From assembly GCA_963720945.1 (NCBI GenBank), contig CAVRHH010000033.1, positions 248,001 through 312,000 of the forward strand: 64,000 nucleotides of DNA. The letters run 5' to 3'. The stretch comes from Bog-532 sp963720945. Its GTDB lineage: Bacteria; Actinomycetota; Actinomycetes; Streptosporangiales; Streptosporangiaceae. Positions 17,904-26,187 of the stretch are shown here, piece by piece (position 1 is the first letter of the stretch; the number at the start of each line of letters is the position of its first letter). Made by a program: the position numbers and the translations under genes. The notes under the pieces are model-generated. The model did no database searches and was not told the DNA's origin. It saw nothing but the letters and a program-made list of their open reading frames with translations.

Positions 17904-18602
17904 GTGACGGCTAATATCCGGAACTGTGAGCAGTGCAGCTCCTCGTTCGCGCTGCGCCGTGAGCACGACCGGTTCTGCTCGGCTCGCTGCCGCGCCGCAT
18001 GGAACCGGGAGCATCTGGCCGACCCGGAGGCCGGGGAGAGCGCTTTGCAGTGGTCCGTCACCGCCATGAGTGACACCACGGAACGGCTTCGCCAGGTGCA
18101 GGCCTGGGACCGGCCGCGAGCGGTAGCGGTAATCGGCGAGTCGGTGTGGTGGGTCACCATCGTCGACGCCAGGCTGGTGCGCCATCACCTCGAGGCCTAC
18201 GACCGCGTGCTGGCAGCCCAGACCCCGGCGCAACGCCAGGTGACCGAGGAAACGCTGGCCGGGCTGCGTTTCGTCCGGAACCGCATCGGCGGCCAAGCCA
18301 GCCTGGCCGAGTTCATCGAGCCCGGCCAGGCCGACGCGGGCCAAGGCGAAAGGCACGTCACGGAATGGACGTGGAAGCCAGTGCCAGAACCAGTGGTCAC
18401 CTCGCTTTCGCCGCGCGGCCAGACATGGGAGATGACCCGGTACCGGGCCTACCAGGCCCACCTGGCGGGCCGCACCATCACGGAGACTTTCGGCCAGGCC
18501 GCCGTGTTCCTCAAACTCACCAGCGCGGAAGCCACGGGGCTCGCCGCCCCCGGACCCCCACACCATGGGGGACTGATCCCCCCGTGGCGACTCCCCCTGT
18601 AG
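17904..18602 (+). CDS. Zinc-ribbon protein of unknown function
   Basis: The 232-residue protein opens with a short treble-clef-like Cys motif (CEQC, then CSARC at about residues 8-29, with a WNR following). It is followed by an alpha-helical domain with SVTAMSDTTERL, VIGESVWWVTIVDA, GGLRFVRN-like LRFVRNRIGG and EWTWKPVPEP. I recall this architecture as a recurring uncharacterised family in actinobacteria, often near other accessory genes. It starts at GTG 17904 after GGGAGA. A nucleic-acid-related role is only a guess from the zinc motif. Confidence 0.7.
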   Translation: MTANIRNCEQCSSSFALRREHDRFCSARCRAAWNREHLADPEAGESALQWSVTAMSDTTERLRQVQAWDRPRAVAVIGESVWWVTIVDARLVRHHLEAYDRVLAAQTPAQRQVTEETLAGLRFVRNRIGGQASLAEFIEPGQADAGQGERHVTEWTWKPVPEPVVTSLSPRGQTWEMTRYRAYQAHLAGRTITETFGQAAVFLKLTSAEATGLAAPGPPHHGGLIPPWRLPL

Positions 18603-18932
18603 CCTTACGCAGGCGGCGGCAAGGGTTCCCCGTGCACCTTGTCTCCAGCGGCGACAGCCCATACCCCGTTTTGGCAGTGACCACCTGCTGCACGACGACG
18701 CAACCGGGGGAAGATGCAAAGCCGTGCTGAAGCCAGGGTCCGGGGATGGCCCACTGAGTGGGCAGGGGCGCCCCTCCACCGTCAAGGGCGCTTCGCGTTT
18801 CCTCCGGAAATGACCTTCGGTCACGCTTGACCGCGGAGCCTCTGCACCCCCTCCGGTCAGAAACCAAGGGCCGGGCCGGAGCCTGCCCGGACGGGACGCA
18901 AAGCGTGTAATCGAAGGCTAGAACGCGCTCGA
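18603..18932. other. Hairpin-rich noncoding region
   Basis: No gene is supported in these 330 bp. Several strong hairpins are visible: GCCCAC-TGA-GTGGGC at about 18748-18762 and TGACC-TTC-GGTCA at about 18810-18822. A further CCGGTCAG/TTGACCGC pairing is possible downstream. They lie downstream of the zinc-ribbon gene and of the convergent lipoprotein gene, so terminators are the simplest reading. The density of stems would also fit a small structured RNA. Confidence 0.35.
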
Positions 18933-19229
18933 TTAAGACGGCTTGACCGTCGGGGTGTGGGTCGGCTTGACCGTCGGGGTGTGGGTCGGCTTGACCGTCG
19001 GGGTGTGGGTCGGCTTGACCGTCGGGGTGTGGGTCGGCTTGACCGTCGGGGTGTGGGTCGGCTTGACCGTCGGGGTGTGGGTCGGCTTGACCGTCGGGGT
19101 GTGGGTCGGCTTCACCGTGGGGGTGTGGGTCGGTGTGACCGACGGCGTGCTGGAGCTGCATCCGGTGATGGCTGCGGCAGTGACCGCCGCGGCGGCCGCG
19201 ATCCCGTAAAGCACCTTTGTGCTGTGCAT
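18933..19229 (-). CDS. Repeat-rich lipoprotein, (PTHTPTVK)n
   Basis: The 98-residue product starts at ATG 19229 with AAGGGAAAT just upstream. It has a signal peptide with the lipobox AAITGC (Cys at about residue 24). The rest is essentially eight copies of an eight-residue unit, PTHTPTVK, encoded by exact 24-bp repeats. Pro/Thr-rich tails of this type resemble wall-spanning or mucin-like stalks on lipoproteins. No globular domain remains, so it may be a truncated lipoprotein or a stalk alone. Confidence 0.72.
   Translation of the reverse strand: MHSTKVLYGIAAAAAVTAAAITGCSSSTPSVTPTHTPTVKPTHTPTVKPTHTPTVKPTHTPTVKPTHTPTVKPTHTPTVKPTHTPTVKPTHTPTVKPS
18940..19131. repeat. 24-bp tandem repeats (8 units) in the lipoprotein gene
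   Basis: Units start at 18940 and recur every 24 bp; seven are identical and the eighth (19108-19131) has two changes. A ninth partial unit follows. The repeats are head to tail with no unique spacers, and they are translated in frame, so this is a coding minisatellite and not a CRISPR. Confidence 0.95.
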
Positions 19230-19760
19230 ATTTCCCTTCCTGTCGCGCATCAGTCGCGCGAACGCCACCTCAGCGGTGTCGAGATTGAATTGCGCGTCGC
19301 CGCCGACGCCGCTTCGAGGGTGAGTTTCTCCGTCCCCGCAGCATGCTGTGCGACTGCCGTGCAGCCGCCGCGCCCGGCAGCGTGCCCGGGCCCTCCAGCG
19401 GTGTCAGCGCCCAGGCGGCTTGAGGTTCAGCTCCGGTCCAATTTGCCACTATCGCGTCACACCGGGGTCACGAAACCAGTGCGCCCTCATCTCATGCCTG
19501 GGACAGGACAGGCGACGGCAGGGCACATCCAAGGCACATGAGCACGAGAGAGAGCCCGAAACAGTGAGAAGCGGTGAGAGGCAAAATTGCAGCTCAGATG
19601 AAGTCTCGGAGCAAGGCCCCAGGTGCCTGCAACGACCAGTGGCAGTTCACCAACTACCGGCGACCAAGGACCAGACGCGGACCAAGTGTTGCGTGGACAG
19701 GCAGTAGGTGCGGCTAGGCGACCCGGTGACCTACGGTCTCCGGAGCTGTGAGTCTTGTGA

Positions 19761-19778
19761 TTGACGCTCAGGCGTCAA
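19761..19778. promoter_or_regulatory. Perfect palindrome TTGACGC-N4-GCGTCAA
   Basis: Two 7-bp arms separated by TCAG form a perfect inverted repeat in gene-free DNA. It could be a regulator-binding site or a small hairpin. No gene starts within 300 bp, so no target can be proposed. Confidence 0.35.
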
Positions 19779-20369
19779 GTTCGCGGTCTGTGCGGCGTGT
19801 CTGTGCGGGGTCTCACTCATGGCGGGTGACGTGAGGGCTGTGCGCTGGGTGCTTGCTTGGTGGCAGACGGCCTGTCATCGGGAGGGGGTCCGTCGGGTAC
19901 GTCGGTGAGCAGCGGTGTCCAGGGTGGGGGGGTAGCCGGGTGGAGTCGGGCCTGGCGGGCCGTGGGTGATGCGGCCCGGCGCGGCAGGCCACGGTCATAG
20001 TCGCGCCTCGTATGCAGCGCCTGAGCCTGGAGGCGCTAGGTGAAAAGTGCCCGGAGGGCGCCGTGGTGGGGCTTGTCCTGGCGCCGGGGCGCGCACGGCG
20101 GCGGGTGTTCCGTGTGGCGGGGACCGGCGCCAGGTGGGCGGGTGGGCGGGCCGCCAGCATGTTGCTGCTGTTTCCGTGCCTGGTGGGCGCGGCCGGGACG
20201 AGTGCGGCGGCGCTCGGCCCCGGCCTGCCAGTGGTATGTCTTCCTCGGTGCCTGCCTTCCTTAGTTCGTGCGGCCAGTCACGCTGGCCGCGCTGGCCGCG
20301 CTAGGGGTTGCTGGCCTGGAGCTGGGCTGTCCACTCGATGACCAGTTGGCGAGCCGGCCGGGTTGGGTA

Positions 20370-20413
20370 GGGATTGTTCTGCATCCCTATGCTGCGGGAA
20401 ACTCTGCCCAACC
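20370..20413 (-). repeat. 44-nt hairpin element, right copy of an inverted pair
   Basis: Read on the minus strand, this copy starts GGTTGGGCAGAGTTTCCCGC and ends with a hairpin of stem TAGGGAT (20368-20374) and ATCCCTA (20383-20389) around an 8-nt loop. It matches the copy at 13605-13648 but inverted, so the two leaders face away from the island. An additional GGTTGGG at 20361-20367 can pair with the terminal CCCAACC, enlarging this hairpin. Confidence 0.7.
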
Positions 20414-20536
20414 CGACGCCGGGGAGACAAGCCAGGGCGGCCGGGGGCGAGCTTGCCGGGTTTGGGTGCACCGGCTGGCTGGGCGGTCTTCGCGCGGATG
20501 TTCCGGAATCCGGAACCCCCGACGGACACGGGCCGG

Positions 20537-20583
20537 GGTCAGCCGCCCGGGCGGGGCGGGGTCAGCCGCCCGGGCGGGGCGGG
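20537..20583 (-). terminator. Two 23-bp repeats with palindromic cores, possible terminator for secA
   Basis: GGTCAGCCGCCCGGGCGGGG occurs twice in tandem (period 23 bp); each copy contains the perfect palindrome CCGCCCGGGCGG. It lies about 50 bp beyond the SEC-C-encoding end of the secA region, in the right place for a factor-independent-like terminator, although no T-run follows. Confidence 0.35.
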
Positions 20584-20631
20584 CCGTTCCCAGGGACGGC
20601 CCAGATGGCCAAGGCCAGTTCGCGCCGTGGG

Positions 20632-21191
20632 TTAGTTATCGGCGCGGTTGCGTGGGTCGCCGTGGCAGCGCTTGTACTTGCGGCCCGAACCGCAGGGACA
20701 GGGGTCGTTCCGGCCGACGTGGGTGAAGTCGCCGGTCGGGGTGCCCTCGACGTGGCTTTCCACGTGCGTCCCGCCGTCGACGGAGGGCGCGGTGTACTGG
20801 AGCGCACCGTTGTGGCGCGGCGGGGTCAGCCCGGCCGGAAGCACCGGTGCCGCGCCGCCGCCGTCCGCGGCGCCAGTCTTCGGGCCGCCCCGGTGCCGGC
20901 CGCCGGCCCCAGCCGCCGCCGCAGGTCGCGCGGTCCCGGCCGCGGCGCCGTCCTTGTCCCCGGACGCCGCCGCAGCCCGGGGGGCGGATGCCTTGCCCCG
21001 GGACGTGCTCCTGGTCCCGGACGCGGACCCGGACCGGGACGTGCTCCTGGTCCCGGACCTGGTCCCGGACCCGGATGTGCTCCTGGTCCCGGACCTGGAC
21101 CCGGACGCGCCCCTGGTCCCCGACGCGGACCCGGCCCCGGACGCGGACCCGGAAGAGGCCTTGGTGGCCGCGCCGCCACCGCCCGCAGCGC
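20632..21191 (-). pseudogene. Out-of-frame C-terminal tail of SecA with SEC-C zinc motif
   Basis: Directly downstream of the secA stop, but in a different frame, about 185 codons remain open. They encode a long Ser/Gly/Arg/Thr linker (repeated GSASGTRSTS-like units), then LTPPRHNGALQYTAPSVDGG, then the SEC-C metal-binding motif CPCGSGRKYKRCHG, and a stop at 20632. Both LQYTAPSVDGG and SEC-C are the standard end of actinobacterial SecA, so this is the displaced tail of the same gene. An indel in about 21195-21260 has separated it, unless the ribosome shifts frame. The linker is far longer than usual. Confidence 0.7.
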
Positions 21192-23792
21192 CTAGTTGAG
21201 GCGCCGGGCCCGCCGCACCGGCCGGCCCGGCAGCGCGCCCGGAACGGCGCCGGCGTCCGTGGCTTCCTCGGTGATCGGGTTCTGCTGCACTTCGACCTGC
21301 AGGTTGAACAGGGCCCCGACCGACTCTTCCTTGATGCCGTCCATCATGGCGTTGAACATGTCGAAGCCCTCGCGCTGGTATTCCACCAGCGGGTCCCGCT
21401 GTGCCATGGCGCGCAGGCCGATGCCCTCGCGCAGGTAGTCCATCTCGTACAGGTGCTCGCGCCACTTTCGGTCCAGCACGGACAGCACGACCTGGCGCTC
21501 CAGTACCCGCATGACGTCCGGCGTCAGTTCCTCCTCGCGGTGCTCGTAAGCCTCGTGCGCGTTCTCGGTGACGACCTCGACGATGAAGTCGGACGACAGG
21601 TTGGCTTTGCCGTTCGCCTCTTCCTCCATCTCGTCCACGGTGAGGGTAATCGGGAACAGCTGGCGGAACGCGCGCCACAGCTTGTCCAGATCCCACTCCT
21701 CGGGGAAGCCCTCGCTGGTGGCCCCGCCGACGTAGGACACGATGACCTCGTTGGTCATCCGCAGGATCTGCTCCTTCAGGTCAGCGCCCTCCAGCACGCG
21801 GTGCCGCTCGTCGTAGATGACGTGGCGCTGCCGGTTGAGCACGTCGTCGTACTTCAGGACGTCCTTGCGGATCTCGAAGTTCTGCTGCTCGACCTGCGTC
21901 TGCGCCGACCTGATGGCGCGTGTGACCACCTTGGACTCGACGGGCACGTCGGCGGGGATGTTCAGCCGGTCCATGATGGCCGCGACCCGGTCGGAGTTGA
22001 ACATCCGCATCAGGTCGTCCTCGAGGGACAGGTAGAACCGGGTCTCGCCCGGGTCGCCCTGACGGCCGGACCGGCCGCGGAGCTGGTTGTCAATCCGGCG
22101 TGACTCGTGCCGCTCGGTGCCGAGCACGTACAGGCCGCCAGCCGTGACGACTTCTTCGTGCTCCTCGGCCACGGCCCGCTTGGCCTTGGCGACCGCCTCG
22201 GGCCAGGCGGCTTCGTAGTCCTCCGGTGTCTCCAGCGGTGACAGGCCGCGCTGGTGCAGCTCCAGGTCGGCGATGAAGTCGGGGTTACCGCCGAGCATGA
22301 TGTCGGTACCGCGGCCGGCCATGTTGGTCGCGACGGTGACGGCGCCCTTCCGGCCGGCCATGGCCACGATTGTTGCCTCACGCTCGTGGTACTTGGCGTT
22401 CAGTACCTCGTGCGCGATGCCGCGGCGCTTGAGCATCTGCGAGAGGATCTCCGACTTCGCCACGCTCGTGGTGCCGACCAGGACGGGCTGGCCGTGGCCG
22501 TGCCGCTGCACGATGTCCTCGACGCACGCCTCGAACTTGGCGGTCTGCGTCTGGTACACGACGTCGGACTCGTCGGCCCGGATCATCGGCTTGTTCGTCG
22601 GGATCGGCACAACGCCGAGCTTGTAAATCTGGTGGAACTCGTTGGCCTCGGTGATGGCCGTACCGGTCATGCCGCCGAGCTTGTCGTACAGCCGGAAGTA
22701 GTTCTGCAGCGTGATCGTGGCGAGCGTCTGGTTCTCGTCCTTGATCTGCACGCCTTCCTTGGCCTCGATGGCCTGGTGCATGCCCTCGTTGTAGCGCCGG
22801 CCGTGCAGGATACGGCCGGTGAACTCGTCGACGATGAGGACCTCGCCGTTCATCACGACGTAGTCCTTGTCCCGCTTGTAGAGCTCCTTGGCCTTGATGG
22901 CGTTGTTGAGGAAGCTGACCAGCGGGGTGTTCACCGGGTCGTAGAGGTTGTCGATGCCGAGCGTGTCCTCGACCTTCTCGACCCCGGACTCCAGGATGCC
23001 GACGGTCTTCTTCTTCTCGTCGACCTCGTAGTCGCCCTCACCGTCCTCGCCCCGGCGCAGCCGCGGCACGATCTTGGCGAACTCGACGTACCAGCGGGCG
23101 CTCTGCTCGGCCGGGCCGCTGATGATCAGCGGCGTCCTGGCTTCGTCGATGAGGATCGAGTCAACCTCGTCCACGACCGCGAAATTGTGACCGCGCTGGA
23201 CGCAGTCGTCCAGGCTCCAGGCCATATTGTCGCGCAGGTAGTCGAAACCGAACTCGTTGTTGGTGCCGTAGGTCACGTCGGCCGCGTACTGCTTGCGGCG
23301 CTCCTCGGGCTGCATCTCGGACAGGATCACGCCGACCTCGAGGCCGAGGAACTGGTGCACCCGGCCCATCCACTCGGCGTCGCGCTTGGCCAGGTAGTCG
23401 TTGACCGTGACGATGTGCACGCCGTTACCGGTCAGCGCGTTCAGGTAGGCCGGGAGGACCGAGGTCAGGGTCTTGCCTTCACCGGTCCTCATTTCGGCGA
23501 TGTTGCCCATGTGCATCGCCGCGCCGCCCATCAGCTGGACGTCGAAGTGACGCTGGCCGAGGGTGCGCTTGGCCGCCTCGCGAACCGTGGCGAAGGCCTC
23601 CGGCAGCAGGTCGTCCAGCGTCTCGCCATCCGCGTAACGCTCCTTGAGCTCGCCGGTCATGCCGCGAAGCTCCTCGTCGCTCATCGCGACGAAGTCGTCC
23701 TCGATCGAGTTGACCTGCTCGGCAATCCGCTTGAGCTTACGAAGGATCTTTCCTTCGCCAGCCCGAAGGACGCTGTCGATGATGACTGGCAC
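21192..23792 (-). CDS. secA: Preprotein translocase ATPase SecA
   Basis: SecA drives protein export through SecYEG. The 866-residue product from GTG 23792 (GAGGAGC 12 nt upstream) begins PVIIDSVLRAGEGKILRKL. Walker A is MRTGEGKT (Gly104-Thr108 region), Walker B is VVDEVDSILIDEARTPLI (DEVD 208-211), and the second motor domain has TNMAGRGTDI and LRGRSGRQGDPG. The helical scaffold and wing domains follow (LYEMDYLREGIGLRAMAQRDPL). It ends early at RARRLN, without the usual C-terminal linker and SEC-C motif, which are found just downstream in another frame. The core motor is complete and probably functional without the tail. Confidence 0.95.
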   Translation of the reverse strand: MPVIIDSVLRAGEGKILRKLKRIAEQVNSIEDDFVAMSDEELRGMTGELKERYADGETLDDLLPEAFATVREAAKRTLGQRHFDVQLMGGAAMHMGNIAEMRTGEGKTLTSVLPAYLNALTGNGVHIVTVNDYLAKRDAEWMGRVHQFLGLEVGVILSEMQPEERRKQYAADVTYGTNNEFGFDYLRDNMAWSLDDCVQRGHNFAVVDEVDSILIDEARTPLIISGPAEQSARWYVEFAKIVPRLRRGEDGEGDYEVDEKKKTVGILESGVEKVEDTLGIDNLYDPVNTPLVSFLNNAIKAKELYKRDKDYVVMNGEVLIVDEFTGRILHGRRYNEGMHQAIEAKEGVQIKDENQTLATITLQNYFRLYDKLGGMTGTAITEANEFHQIYKLGVVPIPTNKPMIRADESDVVYQTQTAKFEACVEDIVQRHGHGQPVLVGTTSVAKSEILSQMLKRRGIAHEVLNAKYHEREATIVAMAGRKGAVTVATNMAGRGTDIMLGGNPDFIADLELHQRGLSPLETPEDYEAAWPEAVAKAKRAVAEEHEEVVTAGGLYVLGTERHESRRIDNQLRGRSGRQGDPGETRFYLSLEDDLMRMFNSDRVAAIMDRLNIPADVPVESKVVTRAIRSAQTQVEQQNFEIRKDVLKYDDVLNRQRHVIYDERHRVLEGADLKEQILRMTNEVIVSYVGGATSEGFPEEWDLDKLWRAFRQLFPITLTVDEMEEEANGKANLSSDFIVEVVTENAHEAYEHREEELTPDVMRVLERQVVLSVLDRKWREHLYEMDYLREGIGLRAMAQRDPLVEYQREGFDMFNAMMDGIKEESVGALFNLQVEVQQNPITEEATDAGAVPGALPGRPVRRARRLN

Positions 23793-24116
23793 TTCTTGTC
23801 GCGCTCCTCGCGGATTGTCTGAGCTGACGGTCACCGGCACCCGGGGGGCCCTGCGTGCCGGGGCTGCCTGTCCTCGCCGGGCCGGGCGGGCGTGGAGATG
23901 CGGGGACACGCGCCCGAAAATCATCGTAGGCGAGTAACGGCCCGAAGCCGAGCCCGTACGGGAAGTCCCGTCGCGGGCGGCACGGCTCATTGTGCACGAA
24001 GACCCAGTAGTAGCCCCCGCATTGCTGTCCCACAATAATATGTGTCGCAGCGACGGCACGAGCCGTGCGCGCCGGCGCCCGGGAGGGCGCCAGCGCGGGA
24101 CGAGAGGAGCAGGGCA

Positions 24117-24422
24117 ATGACCGAGCAGCCGGTATCGGGCATGGTGGCGCAGACCGCCGGCGGCACGGTCGGGCAGGCTCCCGGAATGGTCGGGCACGCG
24201 GAGGAATCACCGGCCGGGCACGCCGCCGCGCTGGCCCACGACTCCTTCCACGGCCGCCCGGTGTCGTGGGTGGCCGTCACGGTCATCACGATCGGCTTCA
24301 TCATCGGCGGCTTTTCGATGGTTCCCACCCCGACCTGGTGGCTGTTCTGGACCGCGGCCGCGATCGCCGTGGTCGGCCTGGGCATCGGCGCGGTGGCCAA
24401 GATCACCGAGGACTGGTACTAA
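24117..24422 (+). CDS. HGxxPAAW/DUF6704-like small membrane protein
   Basis: The 101-residue protein has a soluble N-terminus and then HDSFHGRPVSWVAVTVITIGFIIGGFSM and WWLFWTAAAIAVVGLGIGAVAKI, two membrane helices preceded by an HGxxxxW motif. This matches a small actinobacterial membrane family (HGxxPAAW / DUF6704, from memory). The ATG at 24117 has GGAG 8 nt upstream. It is divergent from secA. Its function is unknown. Confidence 0.75.
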   Translation: MTEQPVSGMVAQTAGGTVGQAPGMVGHAEESPAGHAAALAHDSFHGRPVSWVAVTVITIGFIIGGFSMVPTPTWWLFWTAAAIAVVGLGIGAVAKITEDWY

Positions 24423-24489
24423 ACCCGCCCCGGCCGGGGCCGGTACCTCGGCCCGGGAATGTCACCGCCGCCCGTTACCCTCGGTTTCC

Positions 24490-26187
24490 GTGACGAGTGT
24501 TACGCCCGCCGATCTTCCCGCAGCCGTCGGCTCGGCAGGCTCTTCCGCCGCGCTGGCGGGCGCCTCCCCCATCTCCTTGACGGCGGCGGTCGCCCTCAGC
24601 CTGGATGACGCCCGGCGGATGACGCTGCGCGCCCAGGGCTTCGTCGGGGCCTCGGCCCGCAAGGGCGGCGTGCCCGGCATGCTGCGCCGGGTCGGCGGGG
24701 TGCAGCTGGACACGATCAGCGTGCTGGCCCGGTCGCACGAACTGGTCGCCTACGCGCGCCTCGGCGCGATCCCCCGGGAGCGGATCGAACGGGCGTACTG
24801 GAACCCGGCCCATCCGTCGGCGTTCGAGTACTGGGCGCACGCCGCCTGCGTGCTGCCGATCGAGGAGTGGCCGTACTACGCGTTCCGGCGGCGCTGGTTC
24901 CGGGCCCGCGGGATGCGCTGGCACGAGGTGTCCCCCCGGGTATGCGAGCAGGTCCTGGCCCAGGTGCGGGCCGAGGGGCCGCTGACGGCCACCCAGCTCG
25001 GCGGGGCGAAGGGCGGCGGCCCGTGGTGGGACTGGTCGGCGGTGAAGGTCGCCGCCGAGTGGCTGCTCGACATCGGCGAGCTCGCCTGCGTCCGGCGGAC
25101 GGGCTGGCGGCGCGTGTATGACCTGCCCGAGCGCACGGTGCCGGCGGAACTGCTGGCGGCGGAGCCGTCCGACGAGGAATGCGTGAGCCACCTGGTGGGC
25201 GTGGCCGCCCGGGCGCTGGGCGTGGCCACGCACGCCGACCTGACCGACTATCACCGGCTGCAGCGGCGGCTGCCGGGCGGCAGCGCCCGGGCGCCGGCGC
25301 TGGATGACGCGGCCCGGGCGGCTGGCCTGACGCCAGTCACGATCCCCGGGCCCCGGGGGGACCTGGCCGCGTGGGCCGACCCGGCCGCGCTCGCCGCCGC
25401 GGGCGGCGGCCGCCGGGAGCACCACCGGGTGACGCTGCTGTCGCCGTTCGACTCGCTCATCTGGGACCGGAAGCGGACGGCCCGGCTGTTCGGCTTCGAG
25501 CACAGCCTGGAGGCCTACGTGCCGAAGGCCAAGCGCGTGCACGGCTACTTCGTGATGCCGCTGCTGGCCGGGGGCCGCCTGGTTGGCCGGGTGGATCCGG
25601 TCCGGCGGGGCAGCACCCTGGTGGCCCGGCAGGTTTCCCTGGACCGGCCGTCGGCCGCCGGGCCGATGGCCCGCGCGCTGCGGGAGGCGGCAGAGTCGGT
25701 CGGCTGTGATCAGGTCGGCGTCGAGCGGGTCACGCCAGCGGACAGCACTACCAGGCTGCGCGCCCTGCTGGGGTTACGGCGAGGCGCCATACCGGCCCCG
25801 GGCAACTCAGCTGAACTCGATGAGCTTTTCCCGGACGGCGATCATGACGGCTTCCATCCGGGAGTGGATCTGCAGTTTCTCCAGGATGTTGCGCACGTGG
25901 TTCTTCACGGTGTTCTCGGAGATGAACAGTTCCTTGGCGATGTCCCGGTTGTTCATGCCCCGCGCGACCAGCTTGAGGACCTCCATCTCCCGGTCGGTGA
26001 GCTTGGGCGCGGGAACCTGCTGCGGGCGCTCCTCCTCGGAGTCGCGGCGGGCCAGCGTGGCGAACTCGGTGAGCAGCTTGCCCGCCATGGAGGGGTTGAT
26101 GAGCGACTGGCCGCCGTGCACGGCCCGCACGGCGTCGGCTACCTCATCGAGCGGGATGTCCTTGAGCAGGTAGCCGCTGGCTCCTGA
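24490..26187 (+). CDS. Winged-helix YcaQ-like protein (DUF1006, crosslink-repair glycosylase family) with antisense extension
   Basis: The first 435 or so residues match the AlkX/YcaQ (HTH_42) family of DNA glycosylases acting on interstrand crosslinks. Features are LSLDDARRMTLRAQGF, the substrate motif VGGVQLDTISVLARSHEL (the QxD-type active-site segment), EYWAHAACVLPIE, LLSPFDSLIWDRKRTARLF and GYFVMPLLAGGRLVGRVDP. The family end is expected near LRALLGLRRG (about 25790). Here no stop follows, and the frame runs 380 nt through the antisense of the response regulator to 26187, so the last 130 residues are probably an accidental read-through extension. Start is GTG 24490. Confidence 0.82.
   Translation: MTSVTPADLPAAVGSAGSSAALAGASPISLTAAVALSLDDARRMTLRAQGFVGASARKGGVPGMLRRVGGVQLDTISVLARSHELVAYARLGAIPRERIERAYWNPAHPSAFEYWAHAACVLPIEEWPYYAFRRRWFRARGMRWHEVSPRVCEQVLAQVRAEGPLTATQLGGAKGGGPWWDWSAVKVAAEWLLDIGELACVRRTGWRRVYDLPERTVPAELLAAEPSDEECVSHLVGVAARALGVATHADLTDYHRLQRRLPGGSARAPALDDAARAAGLTPVTIPGPRGDLAAWADPAALAAAGGGRREHHRVTLLSPFDSLIWDRKRTARLFGFEHSLEAYVPKAKRVHGYFVMPLLAGGRLVGRVDPVRRGSTLVARQVSLDRPSAAGPMARALREAAESVGCDQVGVERVTPADSTTRLRALLGLRRGAIPAPGNSAELDELFPDGDHDGFHPGVDLQFLQDVAHVVLHGVLGDEQFLGDVPVVHAPRDQLEDLHLPVGELGRGNLLRALLLGVAAGQRGELGEQLARHGGVDERLAAVHGPHGVGYLIERDVLEQVAAGS

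Larger units (their letters stand above)
19230..20631. other. Long gene-poor stretch before secA
   Basis: About 1.4 kb without a supportable gene. The part at 19480-19720 is clearly less GC-rich than the rest of the window. A perfect palindrome, TTGACGC-TCAG-GCGTCAA, lies at 19761-19778. The right copy of the hairpin element is at 20370-20413. Open frames here are Arg/Gly/Pro-rich on both strands with no recognisable domain. I found no tRNA or rRNA. It looks like decayed or intergenic island DNA. Confidence 0.5.

Noticed and set aside
18940..19131. Regular 24-bp repeats that could suggest a CRISPR array
   Set aside because: The units are head to tail without spacers and encode a Pro/Thr lipoprotein stalk.
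19230..20631. tRNA or attachment site at the island edge
   Set aside because: I looked for T-loop and anticodon patterns and found none; no direct repeats resembling att sites could be matched.
22254..23822. A 522-codon plus-strand frame across secA
   Set aside because: It is the antisense shadow of secA, rich in Val/Leu/Asp/His with no family match.
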